64,000 nt of DNA from Sipunculus nudus (GCA_026874595.1 CM049307.1:60974370-61038369), one strand, 5' to 3'. Positions 37,201 through 49,245 are shown, counted from the first letter of the stretch. The notes: generated from the sequence alone by a model not told the origin. Numbers and translations: made by a program.

Positions 37201-40200
37201 AGACGATTTCGGCAAGCAACAATCATGTGGAACGGACTTGTATGCCTGCCACATCGAAGATAATGGCATGCAACAAATTAAATATACAGGGGTATAACAT
37301 GTAGACACATTTTTCTGCGCGCCCTCTCACACATGGTTAAGAATGTTGGTTTAATGAAGGACACACATACCTCTCTTAGTTTCCTCCTGTTGTTATTGGG
37401 CTCCTCGTCGTACGGCCAGTCCGTGAAATAGTACTGCAAGGCCCTGCTCATGTATTCCTTCCTGGCTTCCGGTTCCTTCGCAATTACCCAGCCTATCATG
37501 CGGTTCTTGATGAAATAATAATGCTCACTGCGGTTCCACCCTCTGTCAAAAGCCTCAGGCACGACTGTAAGAGAGCAGAAGTGATCCATGATTTATCACT
37601 GCTGATTGTCAGATTCATAAATATATAAATGAAATGGTAGGTAGCAACATACTTCTTGTGCATGATAAAATATCCAAGATGTTTGAACCTAAGAAATACC
37701 AGGCTAATCCATAAAGAATAATGCCTTACACATCTGGTCTTTTGTACGGATTAGATAATGAGAAACAAATTATATATGTCACCAGGCACCCCTAATTGGT
37801 AAAGCTATGCTAAGCTTTCATGCTGAGCCTTTACATGTCTTACCTTAGGGAAGATCAAAATCTTGTTTCTTTACTGACAGGCTCATACATGTATAATACG
37901 TATTTAATTAATGAATTGAATGCAGATGTTTTTACTTTTTGAATGTGTTTGCATCGTCCCATTGGTTAAAGCCTGTTGGAAAAGATCAAACATTTTTATT
38001 TGCAAGATTCTCATCAAAGTGTGTCACGTAGCAGAGGAGATTTCATTTCTAGGTGCAATGTGTTTATGTGTATGTGTGTGCGAACATGTGTGCCTTACAC
38101 GGAAGAAGGTACGTGGTCCCGTCTTCTGACGTGTGACCTCCCATTACCCTGACATTCTTGTTGAAATTTCCACGTTCTCTCAGCCTGTAGGGATCATCAG
38201 GCAGGAAGTGGCCCTCTCCGTCCACGACAGGTGCGAATCCAAGACTGACGTCACCAGACTGCAAATTTTTACTTTCTTACACACCATAGCCAAGCTTGAG
38301 TGAGTATTGTTATAGAGTGCATATAATGATGGACCTTACTGTCCCGCCATTAAAGCCTGTCTTTTTGGCGTAGCGGTTGGAACGCTGGACTTGTGTGCCC
38401 CCGACATGGGTTCTGATCAGCGATCGACCCAACGTTATTTCCTATGGTTGAAAATAACCTTATATTTAAGTCTGTCCACCTAGAAATGAGGGCTCGTCCG
38501 GGATTGCTTTTTTGCGGCCCCGGGGGAAAGGTGGTCTCGTAACAATTACCGCCTCCTAGTTCACCAAAAGTGTGACTTCTTAGAAAACTAGATATTTCTT
38601 TGCACCGCAGGTGCCATAGTATCCCAAGACAGTTAACCCCCCCCCCCCCCCCCCCCCTAAGAATAGGCCCTCCATCTTCAGCAGCATATACTGACACTTG
38701 GCAAACAAATATGGTTTCTTCCATCTATCAACTTGAAAAACAATAATTTTCACCATATGGGGGCCAATACGGCGAATCACGGTGATCAATGGACATGCAT
38801 AGTTTCAGCCCAATCTGTCCATTAGTATTAGACTTATTATGTTCACAGTACTGTCAAGTGGCAATGATGGGGTATTAAAAGGCGCGAAAACAAGAAAAGG
38901 ACAGAAGGTGGCGCCAACTGTCTCCCGCAGAAGACCAAGCTATCAAAGATCTTCGGTCAATTTGATTTTGGACCAATCCATGCATCCGTTATTGAGATAA
39001 ATATGATTTTGTGTGATTTTCATCATATATGGCAATATTTCAGGTCAAAGCTACTCTCATGGGAAAGGTCATGACTCCAATTTAAATATACATAATTCAA
39101 TAACCCATATCTATGTATATGCATAATATGATAGAAATCTGTCCATTAGTTTTTGACTTATAATGCTCACAGTACCGTTTAGTGGCAATGGTGGGGGTAT
39201 TATACGGCACGAAAACAAGAAAAGGATAACAGGTGGCGCCACCAGTCTCCGGTACATGACAACACTACCCAAGATCTTTGGTCAAGTCGATTTTTGGATC
39301 AATCCATACAAGGTTTCTTGAGAAAAGTAAAAAAGTAAAAGCTTTTAATAGATGTGCTCAGTAATGTCACTGTGCATCATAGTATTAAGTTTAACTGAAA
39401 TGTCTTCATTAGCAAATGGAGAAATAAGCTTAATAAAAATGTTTAACCTGATTTGTTCATGAACAACGTAGGCCTGTGAGCTTGACCTTGAACATTTTCA
39501 TACCTAAAATTATAGGGGGGAGGGGGGATTAATAACCATCTATACAATAAATATGTGTAATATGAAAGCAATCGGGTCAGTGGTTGCCGAGTTATAGACT
39601 AAACAATAAACTCTAACCCGGGTTGTCTACGGACGACGCCGAGGCCGACGCCGAGGGTACGAAATGGACTCTCTTGAACTTCGTTCCGGCGAGCTAAAAA
39701 GATCTTGGAGTGACGTTATTTTACCGGGAATTTCTGAGTTCACGCAGACCCTATGCGTGAAAATTGCCTTCAGATATACCCTTCTAAGAAAAAAAGGATT
39801 CGTGATGGGTTTTTTTTCCAAGAACCCTTGATTGTTCTATCTAGAACCATGGTTCCTGCTAGAACCATTTTCTCAGTGAAACGGTTCCATCCAACATTTA
39901 AACAGGGGCGGATCCAGGATTTAGGAAAAGGGGGGGGGGGGGTCCAACCCAGGAGGACTTATGAAAATCCTAAAAAAAAGGTCATCACGTCTGGAAAAGG
40001 GGGGTCCAGGCCCCAAAATTACGTCTAAAACCCCTTAAAAAAGGTTGCTTCGGGTGAAAAAGGGGGGGTCCGGACCCCCTGGACCCCCCCCCCCTGGATC
40101 CGCTTCTGTTTAAAGGTTTATGCCACATCATTTCTTATAATAGGGTTCCAGATGGAACCTTTGTTGTGACCGGATGTCTCGCTATGGGCACATGGAATCA

Positions 40201-41471
40201 ATACAGTTACGGTACAAAATCATAGGATTGATTTCCACGCATATATTTGCATGTCTGCATATATGTATGACAACACAGATTAAAGTGTATCTTACTGAAC
40301 ACAGCGTCCCCATGTAACTTGTTATGCATATTGTCCTGCCTAAGTGTCAATGGATACTAAATAACCGCCTCATGTATAAGTTTTGTAGAACCCTAAATGC
40401 TACACAAACTTGCATGTCATTTTATGGAGAAATATTATGATAAATCATCAACATATTGCTATATAGTCCACCAGTAACGGCAAGCACGAATTAGGATTTT
40501 GGAATACAACTAATAACATATAAACGGAAGAAACTTACGAGTTGCTGGATACGTGCACCCCGAATTTCCTCAAAGGATTTACCCCGTAGACAGTTGATCA
40601 TTGATTGAGAGTGATTTAGTGGGCAATCTAGTTGGCTGGCAATCTGCTGGGTGTAGTTTTCCGGGGGCAGAGTTCTTCGGTTGTAAGCCCAGGGTGCCAT
40701 GTCAGTTCCGCTGATCATGAGAGCCTGGTGGAACAGACCTGCACAGACAAATGACAACAAAAGTTAAGGCCAGACAAAAAAATTGTTTTGTGGACTTGTC
40801 TCTACTATTTTTCACGGTTACTTTTCTATGCGTGTGAATTAAGGTGCACCATTTTTCCGCTGTTACGGTTGCTAATATATTCACTTCTCTCTTTCCATCC
40901 ACCACGTGAATTAATAATGTAAAATAGTTTCATTCATTAAAAAAAATATAAATGAAAATTGAAAATGGATTCAATTTTGTGTTGTTCAAGCGCGTCATTT
41001 CATTAACTGTGGATTTTCTAGGCCGGTAATATAAAAATCAATTTTTATGGAAGCCTACACTGATTTTTTTTAATATATTATTTTTTATTTAGATACCCTA
41101 AAAGTTCTTTCTTTTAGATTTAGATTATGCAGAAGTAAAAGAGTACCTGACATATTGTAAAAAGCTTACGACTTAGGTATCTTCGTTTGCAGTAACATAG
41201 CAATTTGTCAAGGGTTCATAAATGAAATGAGATTTCAGTTTCACCTTCGCGAAAAGCGTAGTAAGGGTAATTTAAGATATTTTCATAACAGAGGAAGAAA
41301 ATAGAGCAAAATAGAAACTTGTCTTATTAAAAATGAATAAAAAATATTATCTTGTGCAAAAATAAATGTTGTGGGAGTACTTTTCTCAAGAAAATGCCAC
41401 AATTTCTACTGCCGTTGATTCTCTGCGGCCTTCCGTGCGGCACTGATGTTACAACAGTCACCACCAGTTCC

Positions 41472-41507
<36 letters not shown>

Positions 41508-44500
41508 CCTGCCGTGCTCTCATGTCTACTTTTGCCACATGACCTTGTCTTTGACCTTACGGAAATGAAAATGTTGTCCAAACATTGAATATCTCAAATA
41601 AATTATTGTAAATATTGGTTCTTTTAGCAAATTTATTACAAAAATTAATAGATATAGCCATAATGTTATATTGTTGCAATATATATTGTAGCCACATATT
41701 TTTATCAACTGTTAAGCATTATTTACGAACTAAGATGTTTTGGAATTGATTTATAAACAACAAAACTTATTTAAGTATTCTGATATTCAGGTAACAGGTA
41801 AGGATTATTGGTGACCAGAGTTCGTGTCTTGGCAATATGGCAGGGCCAGTAATCGTCTTCTAGCTCTTATCATTTTGATAAAATGCAGTTTCATCATATC
41901 TTACATGACCAGGACGCTCCCTCATGGCACCTGTGCATGGCAACTGTTAAAAAAGGATAGGTAAACATGCATAGCTTAAGCTGCATCTTAGTGTACTCTC
42001 TTACTTGCCTAATGAAACTAGCAATTTCACGTCTTCTTTAATACAGAAAGTATGTTTTTATTAATAAAAGTCGAAATATACAAGTAAAGAATAAATCTAG
42101 GATATGAACAATTCATCTGTTGCATCGTAGAAAGGATCTTTCTTTTCAATGAGCATGCGCATCAAGCGTCATGGTCGTCTGCTGAGTTCTGGGCGAATAA
42201 ACAATCATCGCTTGTTTTTGTCAAGTGATCCCAATAATAGACCGGAGACTCCCACAGTAACCTCATCGCTTATGATACTGCGCAAAAAATATGACATTGC
42301 TTTGTCAATGATTCAGACCTGATCTTATTGTCAGTCTTCGCCGATAGGTGTGGCGTTGACTGGAATAAACAGATCTGAGCTTAGTTTCAGTCTTCGCCGA
42401 TACTGACTGACTCAAAGTGAAGTCGGCGCTCGAGCCAGTCACACAGGTCTTCGGAAAATCTGGCCCGCACTGGCTCACTTAGCAACGACAAAGTTTGACA
42501 GACTGAGTCGGTTGAGGTTGATTCAAAATATTTAAGGCGAAAATAGAAAATACTGACAGAATTGAAGATCGTAGTGAGAGAGGTGGAGGAAGCCGGAGAA
42601 CCCGGAGAGAACCACCGACCTTGGAGGGGAACTACGATCCAGTCTTCGCCGATAGGTGTCGTTAGTTAACTGGAATTGAAAGACCTGAACTTAGTGTCAG
42701 TCTTTGTCAAAAGGTGTTGCTAGTTAACTAGACAAGGTGTTATGCAGAAGACGTGCACAATTTTATTTATTGTAACTCCTTACCTTCAGACGCCGGTGAA
42801 ACGAGATGGAGGCCAGCGCTGCTAGCGCCTGCACTCTGACCGAAGATGGTCACCTGATTTGGGTCTCCGCCAAAAAATTTGATGTTATCTCTAACGAAAA
42901 TCAGGGACTCTCGCTGGTCCCAAAGTCCCCAATTGCCCCTGGCGGCGTCGTCTCCTGTGCTGGCCCAACCTGTCAAAGATTCAAAATAATAAAATAATAC
43001 AACCAATTAGTAACTTAATATAGTTGTTTTAGCATGTGACTATTGACTTTGACCTTCAACAGTAGGGTTTAGTGGTTATAAAAAATAAACTGTTCTCAGA
43101 GATTTTGGTTTTAGATAATGAAATACTCAATTATTTGAAGATATGGTTGTGATTTCATACTAATTAATTTGGCCAATGCCCTTTTCCTTAATTCCAGCTT
43201 TCATTTTGGAACTGATCTGTCAAGTTAAGAAAATATTTTTTAAAAATTTAAGCATTATTGTGGAAAAGACTATCAGCTGTGTTGTGCTGAGTGAGAACTA
43301 CTTATTAAAAGTCACTTAATTTTGAACCTAAATTGCTTGTATCCGAATGATAAGGAAACGCAGACCCGTTTATCCTTTATCACTAGCTGCGCTAACTATT
43401 AAAACACTTACCAATAGCAGCCACCCTGTAGTTTGCGACCACCATGACCACGCCCTGGGCCGCGTGGAAGTGGCCCGGATACATAACGTTAGAACCGCTG
43501 GAGTACGCCCCGCCGTAAAAGTACACCATCACGGGGTAACTCTCATTGCCGACAGGCTGAAGATATAAATGCAAGGATCGTGTACTTGGTGGATACGTAG
43601 TTAAATCGGAGTACATGCATTTTGATATATTTTTTTTAAATATTTAGCCTGTTTCAGGATCAAAGTGGTTTTCCACGTCATTATAATGGAGTTTAGTCTA
43701 TCTGAGTTAGTGTTTAAAATATACAGCAGATGGCAGCAACTACCACAGAAACGCATTCAGTCAGGCCCTTCGATGAAAGCTAGAGCCAAAGGTTCCGTTT
43801 TACCAATCATTATTTGGATTAGAGATTGTAAAAAAATACAGTCTTATAATCTTCATTCTTAACCTCGTTGGGTTTTTTTTGCGCTTCAAAACACTTCTCC
43901 AATTACGCTGATCAGTATTTTCTATCTTGTTTTTAACCTCGTTAATTTTTCTGCGAAAATATATGATACATTATCATTAAAGATAACTATAGTGACTATA
44001 TTCACACAAGAACGTGATCCTCTGGAATATTATACGCAAGTACAGATACATACATGTGGTGTAAAGATGTTGACGTGTAAGCAGTCCTCTTGGATGTTGT
44101 CCCACTCGGGATGGGTAGTTACACCGCCCCCACATGACGCCCGGAGTTCAGTACAGTTCAAGATGCCACTCCAGTTACCAACCGTTTGAGTTCTCTGCAT
44201 GCAAGAAACCACAAAGTAAAATTGTTGTGGATAATTTTAGAATTAGAGGCGTGCGGCGGGTGGGTGGCCGCCACTTTGTCAACATTGCATTGACAACCCT
44301 CTGTATATAGGTTTGTGAAGAGAACATTAGATCGTTCATATGACGTCATCCTAAGGTATAAATGAGGCCCATACATAAGGGGCAAGGTTGATATATAGAG
44401 ATTTAATTAAACTGATATGTTGTTTAAAATAATTATGTTGTAATGTATTACCGGTATCATATTTATATAGAAGTACAAAAATGGTAAAGAGAACGCTGAG

Positions 44501-47500
44501 AGTCTACCTCACAAATCGTTGGACGAACACAGTAGGAATTTCATTCAAATAAGGTGGGGAATATATGCAAATTAACCTATGCCCCACAAGAGCAGCTCAT
44601 TTTCGAGGATATGCACTCATTATCTTAAAAAGATCCTTCGAAGCTTCCCGTCATAAATCGCAATGTTTCCAACCATACACATTCCTATTAGCTCATGCAA
44701 TCGGATGATACTGAGAATAAGGAATGTCTCATTTTATTCACAGTAAGTGCCCATTATTTCGGTCATACTAATGGCTTACAGCATCTATATGGTGTCTTTA
44801 TGGTACACAAGAAATTTTTGAACAAATGTATATTTTTACAGTTCTGTCCAACCAATCAATGAGGTAGACTCTCGCCGAACTGCGTTGTTTAGACAAGCGG
44901 TACTTTTTTTTTTACCTAATTGTAAGAGATAGTTTGATATGTTATGATGCTTGCAGATAGCGTTGCACGTTACCACATAGCAGTACCTGCAGACGTCGAT
45001 TTTTACGATTGATTGTGCTTTAAGAGAGCACTGTCTCAGCAACACCCTTAGTTAACTAGAATATGGGTAGTCGACAAGCGACTACGTGTATCCGCCGGAA
45101 TCAGAGTGGGACGGGTGAAGTGAGGCATGGATTGAGTAGCATGGGGAAATAGAGTGAGGTGTGTTGCATATAAGCATGGATGTCTGCAGCCGAAATGTGT
45201 ATGTAGGTGGCGCCACCTACCACAAAATCCAGAAAGCTATCCAAATTGTATACATATGCAAAAGTTTAGGTAGATAAGTCAAACCACTACTTGTATATGA
45301 GTGATTTTATCCCATAAAAGACAAACAGAAGGACGCTGTGCAAAAATGGTTGCAGGTGGCGCCTCCTGTTTTGTGTATGATAAAGTGCTATGTGTGATCT
45401 ATACACATGCCAAATTTCAAAAGGATATGTCAAACCAGTCTTGAGATATAAGCCTGTATGTCTGCAGCCTGAATGTGAATGTAGGTGGCGCCACCTGTCA
45501 TAAAATCAATAAAGCTATCCAGGATGTATACACATGCCAAATTTCAGATGGATAAGTACAACCAATGCAGAGATATGAGTGATTTTATCCCAAGGCAGTT
45601 GAACAGATGGACGCTGTGCAAAAATGGTTGCAGGTGGCGCATTTTTAGTGTATGTTATAAAGCTATCCAAGGGCTACATTTGTGCAAAATTTTTAGCCTG
45701 ATCGGTCAAACAGTTCCCGAGATATGTGGGTTTATGTGTGGAAACAGACGCACAACTGGACGCCGGGCAGAGACGAAAGGTCAGAGGTCAACCAAAAATA
45801 AGGGCGCAGCAGTTAACATGTGACCCGATCATAATTCTGAATTCAAAAAAAAAATTCTGCCCAATGTTTACGGTGGAGTTCGCCGGAAACCTATGCGGTG
45901 GCGGCGGCGGCGGCGGCGGCGGCGTGCAACTGGAAACATATAATCCGCAAAACTCCGTTTAGATAACTTGACTGTATCATCTATTTTGCGCTGTGAGTCA
46001 GACTATCGGAGAACTGGAGCTATAAATAAAACTATCTATTATTTTTATTATTATTATTATTATTATACCATTCCTACATATTCCATATATCTGCTAAAAA
46101 TTTTCAAACAAACATCGCCGTCATTTTACATCTACACTTTAAAAAACCCTTGTGTTGACCAAACACAAGTTTGTGTTCACTGCAACATAATACTTGAGTA
46201 ATATATAAAAGACACAAGCTTGTGTTCTGTTTACACAAGTACCTGTGTCAAGTCAAATGTCAACACAGGTCTTGTGTTGAAATCACATTTTAACTTGTGT
46301 TGTTAGAACACAAGTTTTGTGTCAAGTATGAACACACAAGTGTTGTGTTCCTTACCCAACTGACTTGTGCAGATTTTACAATCTACTGGTGTTATTCTTT
46401 CACACATTACTTATGTTGCAGGAACAAAATATTGTCTTCCTCATCCATTCCACTTGTGTTGATTTATCAATCTACTTGTGTTATTCTTTCACACATTACT
46501 TGTGTTGCAGGAACAAAATATTGTCTTTCTCATCCATTCCACTTGTGTTGATTTATCAATCTACTTGTGTTATTCTTTCACACATTACTTGTGTTGCAGG
46601 AACAAAATATTGTCTTTCTCATCCATTCCACTTGTGTTGATTTATCAATCTACTTGTGTTATTCATTCACTTATTACTTGTGTTGCAGGAACACAAAATT
46701 GTCTTCCTCATCCATTCCACTTGTGTTGATTTATCAATCTACTTGTGTTATTCATTCACTTATTACTTGTGTTGCAGGAACACAAAATTGTCTTCCTCAT
46801 CCATTCCACGTGTGTTGACATAACAATTTACAATTCACACATTATATGGGTTGCATTAACAAAACGTAGGTGTTGTTAACCCTTTCCGTTTTTGTCGATA
46901 TAATAATCTCCTTATAGGAATCTTAAAGGTTCACAAGTAACATTGAAAAAAGGGGTTCATAAAAAAAAACACTAGATCTTATTATTTTATTGTTAAGCTG
47001 GCACATTCAGCCACCCACAACTATAAAAAAATTACTAGCGATTTGATTCCCAGTGCAGAGCAAATGTATGATATTGAGATATCAGCAATATTAATGTGAT
47101 ATATTTATAGCCGTTGCTTGTGACGGTAGTGCCATGATGTGTCAGGAAAGTTATCTTGGCTTATAAACTCATCTGTCTACGGTAAAAATTTTACTATATA
47201 TACGCAGTGCTCCTTGAACCTTCCGTACTGTAAACTGATAAACTCGGGCAGGTTTCAGGCCAAAAAAAGGTATGGTTCTCAGGCACTTTTTTTTCAGAAA
47301 TCAGTGCGGGAGATTTTTTTTTTTTTTTTTACTTTTTTTGTATGTTTTGAATATAATGTCATATGATCAGGGAAAAGCGAAGGATGATAATAACATATTT
47401 GTTTTTACTAAACAGGTAAAACATAGCAAAGGAAATCTCATCAAAATTGTATTATTTTATCTTCTTGAAAGATGAAAATCAAAATAATTTTTTTATGCTG

Positions 47501-49196
47501 GGGGGGGGGGGGGGCTTAAAATTGACGCGGACGCTGCCTGAGAACCATAACACTTTTTTTGGCCTTAAGATAATCTTTTAACATCAAGCACTGACAATTA
47601 ATCAATGATTGTATCTTATCACGGTCTGAATTATTGGGGTGCACTCTCTCTAGGACAAATTACAAGTGGAAAGACCAAGCAAACATCGCCACACCATGGT
47701 AATATACAGGTCAAGGTTTTGGATGTGCAATACAGTTAAACACACATGAATGGCCAGATAGCGGCTAGAATACGGGGAAATATTATAATATATTGTATAT
47801 GTGAGATCAAATTTCAGGTTTTAACTGCCTAACCCTTATTGTGATAAATTCAATACTGGAAATAATTGTTTTTTTTTTGTAAACCGAAATACATATGTGA
47901 TGAAACGGATGCATCTACGAGACCTTAGTAATAATAAACTAGTAAAATAACTTAATTCTATTTTAAAGAGTACAAGGCTTATTATATGTCAAAATATTTA
48001 AACAATTAGAGCGCAACTTTTGATTTCTTCTTCATATCTGCGCGACATTTTGTGAACATTACAAGCATATATGCGTACATACGGCACCAAAAAAAAAATG
48101 GTGATATATTGACAGGAAAAGTACACAATCTTATACAGAATCTAAAGAAAAACCTGCCAAAGTGCTTACATCAGCGTTTTGTTGAAAACTTGACCTTGCA
48201 TAGTTAAGTCATTAATTGAGATCATGAGTTCAGAAACCGTAAGATATCTCGGTATACACATTTTTAACTCAGAATGCTTTAGTTGATAAAATAATCTTTA
48301 CGGATTTGAAAATATCTTAAAAATTTTGAGATTTTTCTTTTGAAAAACGCGTTTGAAACATGGAACCTACATTATACTTACAAATAAAAATGAAATACCT
48401 AAAGAAGCCGCTTGATCCTTCTAGTTAAGGAAGTCTGAAACCCCCGCACTGCATGGGGGCTCCATCAGCAAACGAAATAGGTTAAGGCAAAATAATGTTT
48501 ATCTTTATTAGAACCAGAGATAAGAAAACACTGTATGGAGACAGAGATGACATCGTGTAAAAGCTATAATCTGTAACTGTTGCCGCATCAAGTCCTACAC
48601 ATTTATTGATGTAAGTGGCTTAGGCTTAAAATTCTCATGTTCGGAATACGGGCATGCGGAATGCATGTTGATAGATTTCATATGTGCCAACAAAGTAACA
48701 AGCATATTTTCTTTGTGTAGCGATTCATTTTGCCAGATGCGCAACCGCTTTAGGAAACTCACCTTATTTATTTAGCCAATACTTATATTTATCCGCATTC
48801 CGCATGCTGGATCCGTATTCGGTAAATAAGGATAAATTAGATAAATGATAATTTAATTGCCTTCAAAATTACCGGATCACTGACACACTTCCGTCAAAGA
48901 GTCATGGGAATAGATTTTCCATCATTTTTATTATATTTCAGGTAAAGTTCGCATTCCATATCGGTTATGAATGAGTATATATATACAATATGATGGCGAT
49001 CTATACTTACAGCAAATCGCAGGTTTCCGACCGGCGGTTGTGCATACGGAACACCCTTAAACGACCGGACTTGCTGCCCCGTGCTCAGATTGATCACTTT
49101 GCCCCTGACAGCTCCATGCTTCGTGTTGACGATCACGGCTGTTGCTGGAAGTAGCAGTCCAGCACAGAGGCTGAGCAGAAGACACCAAGACGCCAT
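28013..49196 (-). CDS. Secreted type-B carboxylesterase (cholinesterase-like), gene 2, complete
   Basis: Paralog of the gene at 93-11387; about 629 aa. Exons: 49011-49196, 44054-44194, 43412-43556, 42784-42969, 40539-40738, 38099-38258, 37371-37564, 36324-36456, 32596-32773, 31599-31792, 29581-29683, 28013-28082. All are GT-AG and phase-consistent. Signal peptide 1-20; YGGAY 123-127; Ser203 in GQSAG; acid in SEDGTTY (331-332); His452 in VIHGLGD. The catalytic domain ends at DWIVF in exon 10. Exons 11 and 12 add a hydrophilic tail of about 57 residues with one Cys near the end ([10 protein letters not shown]), reminiscent in layout of the short Cys-bearing tails of cholinesterases, though similarity is not shown. 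If exon 10 were not spliced it would end at 31534-31536 after a CA-repeat-derived tail. Substrate unknown. Confidence 0.9.
28139..28198. repeat. (TA)n microsatellite in esterase 2 last intron
   Basis: About 30 TA units lie only 56 bases upstream of the exon 12 acceptor. Confidence 0.95.
28361..29160 (-). mobile_element. Solo LTR, copy 2, in esterase 2 last intron
   Basis: Same family as 24120-24986, reversed. Ends match (TGTTACAGGTGC... and ...TTCAGTAACA). Flanks ATGAT and ATGGT are a near-perfect 5-bp duplication. It is in sense orientation to esterase 2 and carries AATAAA at 28519-28524 (minus). Confidence 0.65.
29581..29683 (-). CDS. Esterase 2 exon 11 (predicted, short)
   Basis: 103 nt between acceptor ACCATTTCAG and donor GTAAAT. 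It enters in phase 1, as exon 10 leaves, and exits in phase 2. Encodes [15 protein letters not shown], then [16 protein letters not shown]: charged and amphipathic. Assignment rests on signals and phase, with no homolog to hand. Confidence 0.62.
30936..31381. mobile_element. Foldback element with tRNA-like ends, esterase 2 intron 10
   Basis: The arms 30936-31040 and 31275-31381 are inverted repeats (AAAGCGGRCCGAACTGGC, GCTTGCTTTGCTAGCGAAGC). Each carries an A-box-like AGCGGTTGGWACGC and a B box (ACATGGGTTCGAA). It lies between two esterase 2 exons. A related single head lies at 38352-38420 (GTAGCGGTTGGAACGC, ACATGGGTTC). Confidence 0.6.
31599..31792 (-). CDS. Esterase 2 exon 10
   Basis: 194 nt to the donor [22 protein letters not shown], then [16 protein letters not shown]. 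Beyond the donor the frame runs into a CA microsatellite (31558-31588) that would encode Val/Cys repeats, which argues that it is intron. Confidence 0.82.
32596..32773 (-). CDS. Esterase 2 exon 9 (catalytic His)
   Basis: 178 nt: [17 protein letters not shown] with His452, then [16 protein letters not shown]. Acceptor ATCTTCAG, donor GTAAGT, phase 2 out. Confidence 0.93.
34824..35433 (+). pseudogene. Ty3/Gypsy pol remnant A, internally deleted, antisense in esterase 2 intron 8
   Basis: 34824-35062 reads the N-terminal edge of a Gypsy reverse transcriptase: [40 protein letters not shown] and [11 protein letters not shown], with two in-frame stops. At 35071 it passes directly to the RNase H end (MADAFSRNY) and then the region before integrase ([21 protein letters not shown]). 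The whole RT core and most of RNase H are missing. Inactive. Confidence 0.7.
36324..36456 (-). CDS. Esterase 2 exon 8
   Basis: 133 nt: [19 protein letters not shown], then [18 protein letters not shown]. Acceptor TTTGCAG, donor GTAAGT. Confidence 0.92.
37371..37564 (-). CDS. Esterase 2 exon 7
   Basis: 194 nt: [20 protein letters not shown] and [17 protein letters not shown]. Acceptor TTACAG, donor GTATGT. Confidence 0.92.
38099..38258 (-). CDS. Esterase 2 exon 6 (catalytic acid)
   Basis: 160 nt: [37 protein letters not shown]. Acceptor TTTGCAG; ends CCG T before GTAAGG. Confidence 0.93.
38585..39660. repeat. GGTGGCGCCAAC-containing repeat, copy in esterase 2 intron 5
   Basis: Begins TTTGCACCGCAGGTGCCATAGTATCCC, followed by a C-homopolymer of about 20. 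It includes two ~300-bp sub-units with AAAGGTCATGACYCC and GTGGCGCCAMC blocks. Same family as 56424-58153. Ends near GACGACGCCGAGGCCGACG. Confidence 0.55.
39903..40108. mobile_element. 206-bp MITE with CAG/CTG ends
   Basis: Left CAGGGGCGGATCCAGG and right complement CAGAAGCGGATCCAGG form inverted ends, flanked by TTTAAA on both sides (39897-39902, 40109-40114). The interior is G-rich and partly palindromic. Confidence 0.7.
40539..40738 (-). CDS. Esterase 2 exon 5
   Basis: 200 nt: [19 protein letters not shown]. Donor CTC then GTAAGTTTC, the position hit by a transposon in esterase 1. Confidence 0.93.
41475..41506. repeat. (GA)n microsatellite
   Basis: About 16 GA units in esterase 2 intron 4. 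Confidence 0.95.
42318..42720. repeat. TCTTCGCCGATAGGTGT direct repeats, esterase 2 intron 4
   Basis: The phrase CAGTCTTCGCCGATA occurs at 42335, 42388 and 42641, with a diverged fourth copy near 42700 (CAGTCTTTGTCAAAAGGTGT), each followed by GTTAACTGGAAT-like or ACTGACTGAC sequence. Confidence 0.55.
42784..42969 (-). CDS. Esterase 2 exon 4 (catalytic Ser)
   Basis: 186 nt: [19 protein letters not shown] and [15 protein letters not shown]. Acceptor TTGACAG, donor GTAAGG. Confidence 0.94.
43412..43556 (-). CDS. Esterase 2 exon 3 (oxyanion hole)
   Basis: 145 nt: [20 protein letters not shown], then [13 protein letters not shown]. Acceptor CTTCAG, donor GTAAGT. Confidence 0.92.
44054..44194 (-). 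CDS. Esterase 2 exon 2
   Basis: 47 codons: [14 protein letters not shown]... to [12 protein letters not shown]. Donor GTATGT. Unlike in esterase 1, no donor-derived minisatellite follows it. Confidence 0.92.
45100..45790. repeat. Tandem repeat with GGTGGCGCCACC palindrome, esterase 2 intron 1
   Basis: About two units of roughly 300 bp. Each has TGTCTGCAGCC, GTAGGTGGCGCCACCT, CTATCCAA...GTATACA and GGACGCTGTGCAAAAATGG. Ends in a GGACGCCGGGCAGAGACG tail; a (GGC)n tract follows at 45898-45922. Confidence 0.7.
46378..46812. repeat. 89-bp tandem repeat, about five copies
   Basis: The unit contains TTGATTTATCAATCTACTTGTG, TCACACATTACTTGTGTTGC and CTTTCTCATCCATTCCAC. Successive copies are 89 bases apart and nearly identical in the middle. 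Overlapping open frames in three phases are artefacts of this repeat. Confidence 0.9.
47258..47564. mobile_element. MITE with GGCCAAAAAAAGG ends
   Basis: Left GGCCAAAAAAAGGTATGGTTC and the complement of the right end (GGCCAAAAAAAGTGTTATGG) form inverted repeats continuing through CTCAGGCA. A reversed truncated copy lies at 51650-51850 (GCCTGAGAACCAAACC). Confidence 0.65.
48640..48830. mobile_element. Short MITE with GCGGAATGC inverted ends
   Basis: Left GGAATACGGGCATGCGGAAT; right complement ACCGAATACGGATCCAGCAT, then GCGGAATGCGG. A further single end occurs near 33122. Confidence 0.5.
49011..49196 (-). CDS. Esterase 2 exon 1 (start, signal peptide)
   Basis: Residues 1-62, [13 protein letters not shown]... 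to ...PPVGNLRFA; donor GTAAGT, phase 0. The start ATG lies in AAGATGGCG. Confidence 0.93.
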
Positions 49197-49245
49197 CTTT
49201 ACTGTGGAGCCCCGTCCTCTGTACTAAATATCACGTGCCCTCTGT
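49197..49245 (-). promoter_or_regulatory. Esterase 2 proximal promoter and 5' UTR
   Basis: The leader GGGGCTCCACAGTAAAG resembles that of esterase 1. A CACGTG E-box lies at 49232-49237, next to an AT-rich GATATTTAG. No clean TATA box. Confidence 0.35.

Noticed and set aside
46378-46812. CRISPR-like array
   Set aside because: The repeats are contiguous 89-bp units without unique spacers, in a eukaryotic genome.
46297-46818. Family of overlapping 80-90 aa proteins
   Set aside because: These are the 89-bp satellite read in successive frames.
93-49196. Naming either esterase acetylcholinesterase
   Set aside because: The catalytic triad fits the whole type-B family, and the acyl-pocket and peripheral aromatic residues could not be matched with confidence.
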